From Paludibacteraceae bacterium (lineage in GTDB: Bacteria; Bacteroidota; Bacteroidia; Bacteroidales; Paludibacteraceae), in the NCBI GenBank assembly GCA_017461505.1, contig JAFTXV010000011.1, positions 62,001 through 126,000 of the forward strand: a stretch of 64,000 nucleotides of DNA, given 5' to 3'. Below the pieces are notes generated by a model. That model was not told the DNA's origin, did no database searches, and saw only the letters and a list, made by a program, of their open reading frames with translations. A program made the position numbers and the translations under genes. Shown piece after piece: positions 41,944 to 50,641 of the stretch. How positions within the stretch are numbered: position 1 is the stretch's first letter; every line of letters begins with the position of its first letter.

Positions 41944-42651
41944 TCACACCAGACTAAACGCCACATCCATCATATGGGTAAAGCTGTTCTGACGTTGCTC
42001 TGCGGTAGTAGCTTCACCAGTCAGGATGTTGTCCGATACAGTACAGATGACCAATGCTTTGTTTCCGCTACGCGCTGCGTTCATATACAGCGCAGGAGCT
42101 TCCATCTCTACTGCCAACACACCCATATTGATCCATTTATCGTTGTGAGCATTCTCGGTGTAGAACGTATCCGAGGAGAATACATTGCCTACCTTGTACT
42201 TATATCCAAACTTCTCTGCTGCTTCAGCTGCACGACGGCACAGGTCGAAGTCTGCGATAGGGGCATACGTACCTGGCAACTCGTATTGCGCTGCATAGTT
42301 GCTGTTGGTGCAAGCGCCCATGGCGATGACCAAGTCGCCCACATTCAAATCTTTGTTGATGCTACCTGCGCTACCCACACGGATAATCGTCTTCACATCG
42401 TAGAAGTTATACAACTCATACGTGTAGATACCTATCGATGGAATACCCATGCCGTGTCCCATCACGCTCACGCGCTTGCCGTTGTGTGTGCCTGTAAAAC
42501 CCAACATGCCGCGTACATTATTAAATTGTACAGGATTATCTAGATATTTCTCTGCCATCATCTTTGCGCGCAGTGGATCACCTGCCATGATGACGGTCTC
42601 GGCGATTTCGCCTAACTGTGCCCCAATATGGGGAGTAGGTGTTTTACTCAT
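41944..42651 (-). CDS. deoD: Purine-nucleoside phosphorylase, DeoD type
   Basis: 235 residues, full length. It splits purine (deoxy)nucleosides with phosphate into base and (deoxy)ribose 1-phosphate. The phosphate-binding GDPLRAKMMAEKYL (about 21-34), GHGMGIPSIGIYTYEL, RVGSAGSI, VEMEAPALYM (substrate ribose-binding VEME) and ICTVSDNI are all present. It is in an operon with NhaC and an acyl-CoA ligase upstream, and complements the nucleoside transporter and cdd in the window. Confidence 0.96.
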   Translation of the reverse strand: MSKTPTPHIGAQLGEIAETVIMAGDPLRAKMMAEKYLDNPVQFNNVRGMLGFTGTHNGKRVSVMGHGMGIPSIGIYTYELYNFYDVKTIIRVGSAGSINKDLNVGDLVIAMGACTNSNYAAQYELPGTYAPIADFDLCRRAAEAAEKFGYKYKVGNVFSSDTFYTENAHNDKWINMGVLAVEMEAPALYMNAARSGNKALVICTVSDNILTGEATTAEQRQNSFTHMMDVAFSLV

Positions 42652-42670
42652 AGTTGTTGTGTTTTTATAG

Positions 42671-43834
42671 TTAATGTTTCTTTATTAATATACTTGCTAA
42701 TACGATGATACCAATCAGCAAGGGATAGTATAAGTAAGGTATAATGCTCATAGCAGAAATTCCTGCCAATGAACTTGCCATCAGCAGTTGTGCGCCGTAT
42801 GGCAATAGTCCTTGTACGGTGCATGATGTGGTATCCAACAGCGAAGCACTACGGCGAGGGTCGATGCCAAAGCGTGTGGCTATCTGCTTGGCGATGTCGC
42901 CTACACTTAGTATGGCTACGGTGTTATTGGCTGTCAGTGCATTCACTACGCCCACAAGCAGACAGATGCTTAGCTCAGCGCCACGTTTCGTATGTATCTT
43001 GATTGAAACTAGTCGCATAAAGCGCTCCATCACGCCTTGTTTGGTTATCAGTGCAAAGATACCGCCTGCCATCATAGATATTAGAATCAACTCACTCATA
43101 CCCATGATACCAGTTGTCAAACTATCTGTCCATTGCATAAAGGTATAACTACCATCTGCTATACCTACAATACCCGTCAATATATTACCTATCAGCAATA
43201 CTAGCATCACATTCATGCCCAACGCTGCTGTAATCAACACCGTGGCATATGGAATGATTTTCCACCATAATACCGTATCTGCCACCACTTCTTGGCTTGC
43301 TTGCCCCATGATTAAATAGATAATAAATACTATTACTGCTGCAGGTAATACTAAGAAGAAGTTATATTTAAATTTATCGTTTGCTTTGCACCCCTGTGAT
43401 TGAGTAGCCACAATAGTTGTATCGGATATAAAACTCAAGTTATCACCAAAAAATGCGCCACCTACAATTGCTGCAGACATTAGTGGCAATGACATATCGG
43501 TCTTATCTGCTAGTGATGCTGCAATAGGCATCAATGCTACGATTGTACCTACACTTGTACCCATACAAAGTGAGACGATACAAGCAGATATAAACAATCC
43601 TGGCAATAAGAAATTAGTAGGCAATAATTGCAATGTCAGATTCACAGTAGCATCTACCGCACCCATTGCCTTGGCAGAGGCGGCAAAAGCACCTGCTAGT
43701 ACAAATATCCACACCATCAATAGCAAATCTTTCTGACCTGCACCTTTGCTAAATTCTGTAATGCGCTCACGCAATGTCATGCCCCTTGACAGGAGAATAG
43801 CAATGATGGATAATATGATAAATATCAACAACAT
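42671..43834 (-). CDS. Na+/H+ antiporter, NhaC family
   Basis: 387 residues with about ten membrane helices, shorter than the usual 430-480 of NhaC-type proteins. Conserved segments are CMGTSVGTIVALMPIA, GGAFFGDNLSFISDTTIVATQSQGC (the central NhaC signature) and AITKQGVMERF. The start ATG at 43834 directly abuts the word array that fills the gap to the acyl-CoA ligase gene. The first one or two helices of longer relatives seem to be missing, so a shortened N-terminus is possible. The exported amino acid or Na+ substrate cannot be told. Confidence 0.85.
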   Translation of the reverse strand: MLLIFIILSIIAILLSRGMTLRERITEFSKGAGQKDLLLMVWIFVLAGAFAASAKAMGAVDATVNLTLQLLPTNFLLPGLFISACIVSLCMGTSVGTIVALMPIAASLADKTDMSLPLMSAAIVGGAFFGDNLSFISDTTIVATQSQGCKANDKFKYNFFLVLPAAVIVFIIYLIMGQASQEVVADTVLWWKIIPYATVLITAALGMNVMLVLLIGNILTGIVGIADGSYTFMQWTDSLTTGIMGMSELILISMMAGGIFALITKQGVMERFMRLVSIKIHTKRGAELSICLLVGVVNALTANNTVAILSVGDIAKQIATRFGIDPRRSASLLDTTSCTVQGLLPYGAQLLMASSLAGISAMSIIPYLYYPLLIGIIVLASILIKKH

Positions 43835-43857
43835 CTCTAACCTTTAACCTCTCACCT
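43835..43857 (-). repeat. AGGTGAG/AGGTTAA word array forming an operon junction
   Basis: Minus-strand words AGGTGAG, AGGTTAA, AGGTTAGAG make up the complete gap, include the stop codon of the ligase gene and end right at the NhaC ATG. They resemble the AGGCGAA, AGGCGAGAG words in hemW. Confidence 0.7.
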
Positions 43858-45754
43858 ATAGCGAAGCGATATTCTTCTCGTTCATCAATTCTTTTCCTTC
43901 TGGCGTATAGGCGTACTCGATGCGGTCGGCATAGTATTCCTCTACCTTACCCCGTACAATCTTCATGGTGGAGTTCACCATATGGTTTTGCTCAGTGAAT
44001 GCTTCTGGCAATACGGCAATTGCTTTAGGCAACCACATCTCAGGGAACATACCCGCAAACTTACCATTGCGGTACTCGTTCACCTCGTCTTGAATCTTCT
44101 GAAGCATTGCTTTCTTGCCTTCTTCGGTTGCAGGGTCTAAGCCTAAGGTCTTGATATGCTCTTTGAGCGTATCTTTGTTCGGCACGATGAGCACCATGGT
44201 GTAAGGGTCTTGGTTGTTGTGAAGAATTACTTGTTCGATATACTTACTACCATCGGTAAGGCTATCCTCGAAGCCCTCTGGACTATATTTCTCGCCATCG
44301 GCACTGATAAGCAGCGATTTGAAGCGTCCTACTACCCACAAATAACCAGGGTGCTTGTCGGTCACGTAACCCATATCGCCTGTATGCAGCCAGCCATCTA
44401 CCACAGTCTTGGCTGTGGAGTCTGGGTTCTTCCAATAGCCCGCCATCACGTTCTCGCCACGGATGACAATCTCACCCTTTTGTCCATGTGGCACTTCATT
44501 GCCTTCGTCGTCGCAGATCTTTAGATCTAATGGACTAACAATGCGTCCACTCGAACCAAATACAGCATGTCCCATTGAGTTGGCACAAATGATAGGTGTA
44601 GCTTCGCTAAGTCCGTAACCTTGGAACATAGGCATACCCACCGCACAAAAATAGCGTTGCAACTCAATGTCCAGCAACGCACCGCCACCTACGAAGAAGC
44701 GCATTCTGCCACCAAAACCTTCGCGTACTGCTTTGAAGATGATTTTGTCAAACAGCTTCACCAATGGCCAACGCCATGCTTGCCATCCACCACGATTCCA
44801 ATATTCCTTATTGTATTGAATCGCATTGTTGAGTGCAAACTCATAAAGACGCTCTACTATTTTGCCTTTGGCTTTGATACTTGTTTCTATGTTCTTACGG
44901 AAATTACGTGCCAAAGCAGGAACAGAGAGCATCAGCATTGGGCGCACTTCTTTGATGGCAATAGGGATGTTCTTCAGCGTTGCGATAGCGGTCTTTCCTA
45001 CTGGAACTGTGGCAATACTACCTCCGTAGTACATCATCGTATAGAAGCCAGCCACGTGTGCAAAGCAGTGGTCAAGAGGCAGTATAATGAGCATCACATC
45101 GCCTTTGTTGCAGGATATGACACTGGCACCTTGCTCCACGTTCGCTGTATAATTGCGGTGAGTGAGCAAAATACCTTTAGGATCGGCAGTCGTACCCGAT
45201 GTGTAGCTGATATTGGCATAATCATCTGGCTGAACCGACTCATAAAGAGCCTTAAACTCTTCACTATGCTCCTTCAAGTATGCCTCGCCCATAGCAATCA
45301 CCTCGCTGATAGGCATTTCGTTGGGCTCATAGGAGGGTAATGGGTCAAGCACAATAACCTTCTCCACTTTGGGGCACTCCCCAATAATGCTACGAATTTT
45401 TGGCAACTGTTGCTCGCTAACAACCACAAAACGCGAATCGGAATGCTGAATACGGAATAGCAAATCAGTACTTTCGGTGAGTTTGATACTCAGAGGCACG
45501 TTTACGCCTCCTGCATATAAGATACCCAACTCACTAGTAATCCATAAATTGCGGCCTTGAGAGAGTAGGGACACTTTATCGCCTTTATGCAGGCCAAGTT
45601 GTACCAATCCTGCACCTATGCGGTATGCTTCTTCGCGGGTCTCTTCAAAACTAGTCTCTGTCCATACGCCGTCCACCTTCTCGCGAAGGAAGGTCAATGA
45701 ACTGTACTTACGTGTGTACTGTTCTACAAAATCTATTATCGTGGTTCGTTTCAT
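43856..45754 (-). CDS. AMP-forming long-chain acyl-CoA synthetase
   Basis: 632 residues, adenylate-forming enzyme of the FadD15/bubblegum type. The AMP-binding P-loop is YTSGTTADPKG (about 182-192). Further motifs are MFQGYGLSEATPI, the VDGWLHTGDMGYV region (about 444-456) and a C-terminal hinge and lysine region ending near HMVNSTMKIVRGKVEEYY. It activates fatty acids to acyl-CoA through acyl-AMP at the membrane. It leads the operon ligase-NhaC-deoD-PCMD with its own promoter. Confidence 0.92.
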   Translation of the reverse strand: MKRTTIIDFVEQYTRKYSSLTFLREKVDGVWTETSFEETREEAYRIGAGLVQLGLHKGDKVSLLSQGRNLWITSELGILYAGGVNVPLSIKLTESTDLLFRIQHSDSRFVVVSEQQLPKIRSIIGECPKVEKVIVLDPLPSYEPNEMPISEVIAMGEAYLKEHSEEFKALYESVQPDDYANISYTSGTTADPKGILLTHRNYTANVEQGASVISCNKGDVMLIILPLDHCFAHVAGFYTMMYYGGSIATVPVGKTAIATLKNIPIAIKEVRPMLMLSVPALARNFRKNIETSIKAKGKIVERLYEFALNNAIQYNKEYWNRGGWQAWRWPLVKLFDKIIFKAVREGFGGRMRFFVGGGALLDIELQRYFCAVGMPMFQGYGLSEATPIICANSMGHAVFGSSGRIVSPLDLKICDDEGNEVPHGQKGEIVIRGENVMAGYWKNPDSTAKTVVDGWLHTGDMGYVTDKHPGYLWVVGRFKSLLISADGEKYSPEGFEDSLTDGSKYIEQVILHNNQDPYTMVLIVPNKDTLKEHIKTLGLDPATEEGKKAMLQKIQDEVNEYRNGKFAGMFPEMWLPKAIAVLPEAFTEQNHMVNSTMKIVRGKVEEYYADRIEYAYTPEGKELMNEKNIASL

Positions 45755-45802
45755 ATTTTAATTTTTATACAGTTTTTTAGGTATGTCGCTATAATAAGTG
45801 CG

Positions 45803-45834
45803 CAAAGGTACTAAATATATTGCATATATGCAAA
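45803..45834 (-). promoter_or_regulatory. Promoter of the acyl-CoA synthetase operon
   Basis: Minus-strand TTTG (45834-45831), 20 bases, TACCTTTG (45810-45803). The palindrome TTGCATATATGCAA covers the -33 box. Confidence 0.87.
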
Positions 45835-45902
45835 TTTTTCTCACCAACATTCGCCGACTTTCAGTCTTATTCACCGATATTAACCGATATTAACCTAAAA
45901 TA

Positions 45903-45934
45903 TTTGCATACATGCAATATTTTTCCTACCTTTG
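45903..45934 (+). promoter_or_regulatory. Promoter of cdd-lptF/G
   Basis: TTTG at 45903-45906, 20 bases, TACCTTTG at 45927-45934; TTGCATACATGCAA overlaps the -33 box. A repeated ACCGATATTA word (45870-45895) lies between the two promoters. Confidence 0.87.
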
Positions 45935-45957
45935 CACCGCAATTACTATACTCCATT

Positions 45958-46440
45958 ATGAAAGAGATGATATTCAGCACCCGTGTGACGGTGTGCAACG
46001 AGCAAGAGTTGGATGCTACTCAGCAGGCTTTGGTGGCTAAGGCTAAGGCGATGACAGGGCAAGCATATAGCCCCTATTCGGGTTTCTCGGTAGGTGCTGC
46101 TGCCTTGCTAGAGGATGGCACTATCGTAGCGGGAAGCAACCAGGAGAACGCGGCATATCCTAGTGGACTTTGTGCCGAGCGCGTAGCGTTGTTTGCTGCG
46201 AATGCCAATCATCCTACGCTTGCGGTCAAGGCATTGGCTATTGCGTGCTATACCAACGGACACTTCACCAAGCAGGCAGGTACTCCTTGCGGCGCGTGCC
46301 GACAGGTGATGTTGGAGACTGAGCATCGATTCCGTCAACCTATGCAGGTCATTCTTTATGGACAAGACCAATGTGTCATCTTTGATTCCGCGGCGGACTT
46401 ATTGCCGCTGTGTTTTGTGTCTGAAAATTTGGAAAGATAA
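45958..46440 (+). CDS. cdd: Cytidine deaminase
   Basis: 160 residues from the ATG at 45958; the frame is open further up through the promoter, which rules that part out. It deaminates cytidine and deoxycytidine. The zinc site is CAERVALF (cysteine and catalytic glutamate) and PCGACRQ (two cysteines), the homotetrameric short form. YSPYSGFSVGAAALLEDG and GSNQENAAYPSGLCAER bind substrate. It is 3 bases from the next gene. Confidence 0.95.
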   Translation: MKEMIFSTRVTVCNEQELDATQQALVAKAKAMTGQAYSPYSGFSVGAAALLEDGTIVAGSNQENAAYPSGLCAERVALFAANANHPTLAVKALAIACYTNGHFTKQAGTPCGACRQVMLETEHRFRQPMQVILYGQDQCVIFDSAADLLPLCFVSENLER

Positions 46441-46443
46441 CTT

Positions 46444-47946
46444 GTGTTAAAAAAAATCGACATATACTTGCTCAAGCACTTCCTTGGGCTCTTGACGATG
46501 ACCTTCCTTATTTGTGTCTTCATTCTGCTGATGCAGTTTGTGTGGATGCACGTCAAGGACTTGGTGGGTAAGGGCGTAGAGCTCAGCGTGTTGATGGAGT
46601 TCTTCGTCTATGCGGTGGCATCGGTGGTACCATTGGCATTGCCCTTGGCTATCCTGTTGGCTTCGCTTATGACGTTCGGTAATCTGGGTGAGAAGTTCGA
46701 GCTCACAGCGATGAAGGCGGCGGGTGTCAGCCTTTTCCGCATCATGCGTCCGTTGGCTATTGCTATTGCTTGTGTGTGTGTAGGGGCGTTTATGTTCTCC
46801 AACTACGTCTTGCCAGTCTCGCAGGTCAAGCTTTGGGCGCTCATCTTCTCGCTCAAGCAGAAGTCACCCGAACTGGAGATACCGCAGGGAGAGTTCTACG
46901 ACGGTATCGATGGCTATAATATCTATGTGCGCCATAAGAACCCACAGACGGGTATGCTCTACGATATGATGGTGTACGACTACTCCGAGGGCTTCCGCAA
47001 TGCTGCAGTTATTGTGGCTGATTCGGGAGAACTATATTTCACCGACGATAAGAAGTTCCTCATCTTCCGTCTCTATTCGGGTGAGTCGTTTGAGAACCTC
47101 GACCGCAAGCAACAAAAAGCCACCCACTCTGAGAAGAATATCCCCTACCGCCGTGAGAGTTTCATGCAAAAGCAGATGCTCATTGATTTTGATATGGAGT
47201 TCAATCGCTACAACGAGGATGTGCTTGCCGACCAACACGTGTCGAAGGATGTGGTGGAACTCATAGCGTCGATTGATTCGGTGCAGTTGTTGGCGCATGA
47301 TCGTAGCCACGAACAGAGTACGCAGCTGGTCAACAACCGCTATTTCGGTCGCGAACGTGTGGCAGAGCGTCAAGTGGATGCTTTCGTTAGTGAAGGCGCC
47401 AATGTAGAAGTATCAGCTCCTGAATATTGCGTCGATTCTTTGTATGCACGCTTCTCCAATGATGAGCGTTATCGTGCTATCAATACGGCGCTTGAGAAGG
47501 CGAAGAGTCAGCGCGACCAAGTGGACTATAACGCATTGATGCTCAATGACTACCAGCGATATATACGTAAACACGAAATAGAGCTTCATCGTAAGTTTAC
47601 ATTGGCATTCGCATGCCTTATCTTCTTCTTTATTGGTGCTCCTTTGGGGGCTATCACGCGCAAGGGTGGTTTGGGTGCTCCGGTAGTGATCTCGGTGGTG
47701 ATGTTCATCATCTATTATATCATTGACAACACGGGTTATAAGATGGCTCGCGAGGCTTTATGGCCATGTTGGGCGGGTATGTGGTTGAGTTCGTTTGTGC
47801 TGCTGCCGATTGGTATTTTCCTTACTTATACGGCTGCTACCGACTCTCCGCTGTTCAATCCAGATGCATGGGTCAAACTCTTCTCGAAGTGCAAACAATG
47901 GTCTCTCATCACCGCCCGCAAGATCTACAAACGCATACGGAAATAA
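46444..47946 (+). CDS. LPS export permease, LptF/LptG family (YjgP/YjgQ)
   Basis: 500 residues, start GTG at 46444 (MLKKIDIYLLKHFLGLL, the usual N-terminus of the family). Three N-terminal helices, then a long periplasmic jellyroll (about 150-370), then three C-terminal helices from LHRKFTLAFACLIFFFIGAPLGAITRKGGLG. Such permeases with LptB extract LPS from the inner membrane and pass it to LptC/A. A single protein of this family can replace F or G, so I leave the symbol open. Translationally linked to cdd. The GTG start is rare in this window. Confidence 0.9.
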   Translation: MLKKIDIYLLKHFLGLLTMTFLICVFILLMQFVWMHVKDLVGKGVELSVLMEFFVYAVASVVPLALPLAILLASLMTFGNLGEKFELTAMKAAGVSLFRIMRPLAIAIACVCVGAFMFSNYVLPVSQVKLWALIFSLKQKSPELEIPQGEFYDGIDGYNIYVRHKNPQTGMLYDMMVYDYSEGFRNAAVIVADSGELYFTDDKKFLIFRLYSGESFENLDRKQQKATHSEKNIPYRRESFMQKQMLIDFDMEFNRYNEDVLADQHVSKDVVELIASIDSVQLLAHDRSHEQSTQLVNNRYFGRERVAERQVDAFVSEGANVEVSAPEYCVDSLYARFSNDERYRAINTALEKAKSQRDQVDYNALMLNDYQRYIRKHEIELHRKFTLAFACLIFFFIGAPLGAITRKGGLGAPVVISVVMFIIYYIIDNTGYKMAREALWPCWAGMWLSSFVLLPIGIFLTYTAATDSPLFNPDAWVKLFSKCKQWSLITARKIYKRIRK

Positions 47947-47979
47947 AAAAATGCACAAGTTTTTGGCTTGTGCATTTTT
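47947..47979 (+). terminator. Terminator of cdd-lptF/G
   Basis: 13-base stem AAAAATGCACAAG/CTTGTGCATTTTT around 7 bases. The remaining 190 bases to the ribBA promoter show no other feature; in particular no FMN riboswitch fold. Confidence 0.92.
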
Positions 47980-48168
47980 GCTGATTAGGAGTTTGTTGGT
48001 TTATGGATTTTAACTAATGAACTCGCCAATCATCAACTAATAAAGCAATCAACTTATCACTTCTCTTTTTTATCTCAAGATCCTCCACGAAATATCACAC
48101 ATCCGTCACGTGGCTAGTGGTAACCGAGTGGTATGCGAACTTCAAAAAATGTTATATTTTCATAAAAA

Positions 48169-48200
48169 TTTGGAGATCTCAGAAAAAAACACTATCTTTG
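48169..48200 (+). promoter_or_regulatory. Promoter of ribBA
   Basis: TTTG at 48169-48172, 20 bases, TATCTTTG at 48193-48200; leader about 36 bases, too short for a riboswitch. Confidence 0.85.
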
Positions 48201-48241
48201 CAGCGGAATACTTTATTAAATACGTAAATACTTGAAATACA

Positions 48242-49504
48242 ATGAATACAATCGAACAAGCAATTGAGGATATTCGCGAAGGAAAGTTCGTGATAGTAGT
48301 AGATGACGAAGATCGTGAGAACGAAGGTGACTTTATCATCGCAGCGGAAAAAATAACGCCCGAGAAAGTGAACTTCATGCTTCAACACGGTCGTGGCGTA
48401 CTATGCGTGCCCCTCCCAGAGACCCGCTGCGCCGAGCTAGGACTGATGCACCAAGTGGCGAACAATACCTCGATGCTCGGTACACCGTTCACCGTGACAG
48501 TGGACAAGTTGGCAGGCTGCTCCACAGGTGTGAGTGCGGAAGACCGTGCGGCTACGATTCGTGCGTTGGCAGATCCTAGTTCCCAACCACAAGACTTCGG
48601 TCGCCCAGGTCATATCAACCCTCTCTACGCGCAAGAACGCGGCGTACTGCAACGTGCAGGCCACACCGAGGCCGCTGTGGACTTGGCACGACTGGCAGGA
48701 TTGCAACCTGTGGCTGCACTCATCGAGATCATGAACGAAGATGGCACCATGGCCCGCATGCCACAACTGGAGAAAGTGGCAGAGCAATACAACCTGAGTC
48801 TTATCTCCATCAAGGATTTGATTGCGTATAGGCTATCAGGTGATGAGGCTAATAGGCGATTAGGTGATGAGGAGATGAGGTTATTAGGTGATGAGGCGAG
48901 AAGGCGAGGAGCGATGGTGGAGCGTGGAGAGACAGTGAGTCTGCCTACAGAGTATGGCGACTTTATGCTCACTCCTTTCCGCGAACTGACGACAGGTCTG
49001 GAGCATATCGTACTAGTCAAAGGCGAATGGGAGAAAAATGAGCCCATCCTCTGCCGCGTACACTCATCGTGTATGACAGGCGACATCTTTGGTTCGAAGC
49101 GTTGCGAGTGTGGCGAACAACTGCACAAAGCCATGCAGATGGTGGAGAAAGAAGGCAAGGGTATCATCGTATATATGAACCAAGAAGGACGAGGCATCGG
49201 ACTGATGAATAAAATACGTGCGTACAAGCTCCAAGAACAAGGCGACGATACCGTGGAAGCCAATGTGCACCTCGGTTTCCAAGCCGATGAACGCAACTAC
49301 GGAGTAGGCGCACAAATACTACAACAAATGGGTGCACGCAAGCTTAGATTGATGACCAATAACCCTATCAAACGAATAGGACTGGAGAGCTTTGGCATAG
49401 AAATTGTAGAAAATATACCAATAGAGATAGCTCCTAATCCCTATAACCTACGTTATATGCGCACGAAAAAGGAGAAAATGCATCACAATCTAAACTTAGT
49501 ATAA
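48242..49504 (+). CDS. ribBA: Bifunctional DHBP synthase / GTP cyclohydrolase II
   Basis: 420 residues, riboflavin synthesis entry enzyme. The DHBP synthase half (1-200) has [12 protein letters not shown] (about 21-32) and [29 protein letters not shown]. The GTP cyclohydrolase II half (from about 235) has the zinc cysteines in [19 protein letters not shown] and [22 protein letters not shown]. The linker between them is expanded by a repeated eight-residue unit: [24 protein letters not shown] (about residues 199-222). It is written by ten AGGnnAnn octamers. Related enzymes go almost directly from IAYRL to the VERGE..LPTEYG segment. The secreted protein gene follows after one base. Confidence 0.95.
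   Translation: MNTIEQAIEDIREGKFVIVVDDEDRENEGDFIIAAEKITPEKVNFMLQHGRGVLCVPLPETRCAELGLMHQVANNTSMLGTPFTVTVDKLAGCSTGVSAEDRAATIRALADPSSQPQDFGRPGHINPLYAQERGVLQRAGHTEAAVDLARLAGLQPVAALIEIMNEDGTMARMPQLEKVAEQYNLSLISIKDLIAYRLSGDEANRRLGDEEMRLLGDEARRRGAMVERGETVSLPTEYGDFMLTPFRELTTGLEHIVLVKGEWEKNEPILCRVHSSCMTGDIFGSKRCECGEQLHKAMQMVEKEGKGIIVYMNQEGRGIGLMNKIRAYKLQEQGDDTVEANVHLGFQADERNYGVGAQILQQMGARKLRLMTNNPIKRIGLESFGIEIVENIPIEIAPNPYNLRYMRTKKEKMHHNLNLV
48830..48909 (+). repeat. 8-base word array (AGGTGATG/AGGCGATT) inside ribBA
   Basis: Ten consecutive octamers: AGGCTATC, AGGTGATG, AGGCTAAT, AGGCGATT, AGGTGATG, AGGAGATG, AGGTTATT, AGGTGATG, AGGCGAGA, AGGCGAGG. Every third unit is AGGTGATG, giving a 24-base superrepeat and an eight-residue protein repeat. 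The same words occur twice in hemW. Confidence 0.93.
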
Positions 49505-49505
49505 C

Positions 49506-50636
49506 ATGAAACGAGTATTTTTATTAGTATTTTTATTCGCGACTCTGGGATCGGGATTCCAACAATTGTTGGCCGACGAGACCGTGACCGTTACTGCAAC
49601 TACCTCCGACATCTCTGAGAACCTCGACCTCAAGACTGTGGCTACCCTGTTCGGACAAGCCAAAGACTTGGAGCAATTCGAGCAACTGCTCAATAACCCC
49701 GATTCGGCATTCTCTAACCTCGACCTCAATGGCGATGGCGAAGTGGATTACTTGCGCGTGGTAGAGACCGCCGACGGCAATCGTCACCTGGTAGTGATAC
49801 AAGCTGTATTAGCAAAAGATATTTACCAAGACGTGGCATCTATCTTCGTGGAGAAAGATGAGAAAGAACAAATCACGGTACAAGTGGTGGGGGATGAGTA
49901 TATCTATGGTGCGAACTATATCATCGAACCTGTATATATCTACCGTCCATATATCTACGACTGGTTCTGGGGACCATCATGGGTGGCATGGCATTCGCCA
50001 TACTACTGGGGCTATTGGCCAAGTTGGTGGCATCCATTCCATTGCATAGACCCATTCCTATACTGGGATCACTGCTATTGGCACCACTACCACTATCCAT
50101 GCTCATTCCGCACAGCGCACCACCATCATCCACATTATCGTCATATGCACGACCGTGTACGTCGTAATGACTATGCGCACCGCCATCCAGAACGTTCGTT
50201 CGCTACTCGCAACGCATCGCGCAATGTGAGCAACGCCCGCGCCTTTGAGCAAAGCAGACGCACCGCAGTGCGTGAGGCCAATGCAACACGAGGCACAGCG
50301 CCATCTAGCCGCATCAGTGGCACTAGTCGTACTAGCAGCACACGCGTGGCTACCTATGGCAGCACGAATGTACGTGGCACTAGCCGCACTGGTAGTACTA
50401 GCCAACGTGTGGCGACACCTAGCCGCACTAGTAGTACTAGCCAACGCGTAGCGACACCTAGCCGCACTAGTAGTACTAGTCAACGCGTAGCGACACCTAG
50501 CCGTTCGTCTTCATCTAGCAGCACGATGCGCTCGTCGGCACCTAGCATGCCACGCTCGTCAGGGAGCATGAGCACTTCACGTAGTTCGGGAAGTATGTCT
50601 TCTGGTTCGCGTTCGGGAGGAAGCAGCAGACGATAA
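49506..50636 (+). CDS. Secreted protein, aromatic/His-rich middle and Ser/Thr/Arg repeat tail
   Basis: 376 residues. Signal peptide (MKRVFLLVFLFATLGSGFQQLLA). A small folded domain follows (about 30-135) with a calcium-loop-like DLNGDGEVDYLRV and a strand HLVVIQAVLAKDIYQDVA. Next is a tryptophan/tyrosine-rich stretch (about 140-185, DWFWGPSWVAWHSPYYWGY), a histidine cluster (TAHHHHPHYRHMHD), and a low-complexity tail with 13-residue repeats STSQRVATPSRTS and poly-Ser/Gly. Similar layouts are seen in hypothetical Bacteroidetes envelope proteins; I know no function. Translationally coupled to ribBA (one base apart). The tail looks intrinsically disordered and positively charged. Confidence 0.8.
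   Translation: MKRVFLLVFLFATLGSGFQQLLADETVTVTATTSDISENLDLKTVATLFGQAKDLEQFEQLLNNPDSAFSNLDLNGDGEVDYLRVVETADGNRHLVVIQAVLAKDIYQDVASIFVEKDEKEQITVQVVGDEYIYGANYIIEPVYIYRPYIYDWFWGPSWVAWHSPYYWGYWPSWWHPFHCIDPFLYWDHCYWHHYHYPCSFRTAHHHHPHYRHMHDRVRRNDYAHRHPERSFATRNASRNVSNARAFEQSRRTAVREANATRGTAPSSRISGTSRTSSTRVATYGSTNVRGTSRTGSTSQRVATPSRTSSTSQRVATPSRTSSTSQRVATPSRSSSSSSTMRSSAPSMPRSSGSMSTSRSSGSMSSGSRSGGSSRR
50393..50509 (+). repeat. 39-base tandem repeat, three units, in the secreted protein
   Basis: Units begin at 50393, 50432 and 50471. Each encodes STSQRVATPSRTS (last unit SRSS). Few differences between units suggest recent expansion; the unit length keeps the frame. Confidence 0.92.
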
Positions 50637-50641
50637 GCGCA

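Noticed and set aside
47980..48241. FMN riboswitch upstream of ribBA
   Set aside because: The promoter leaves only about 36 bases of leader and no RFN-type conserved blocks are seen.
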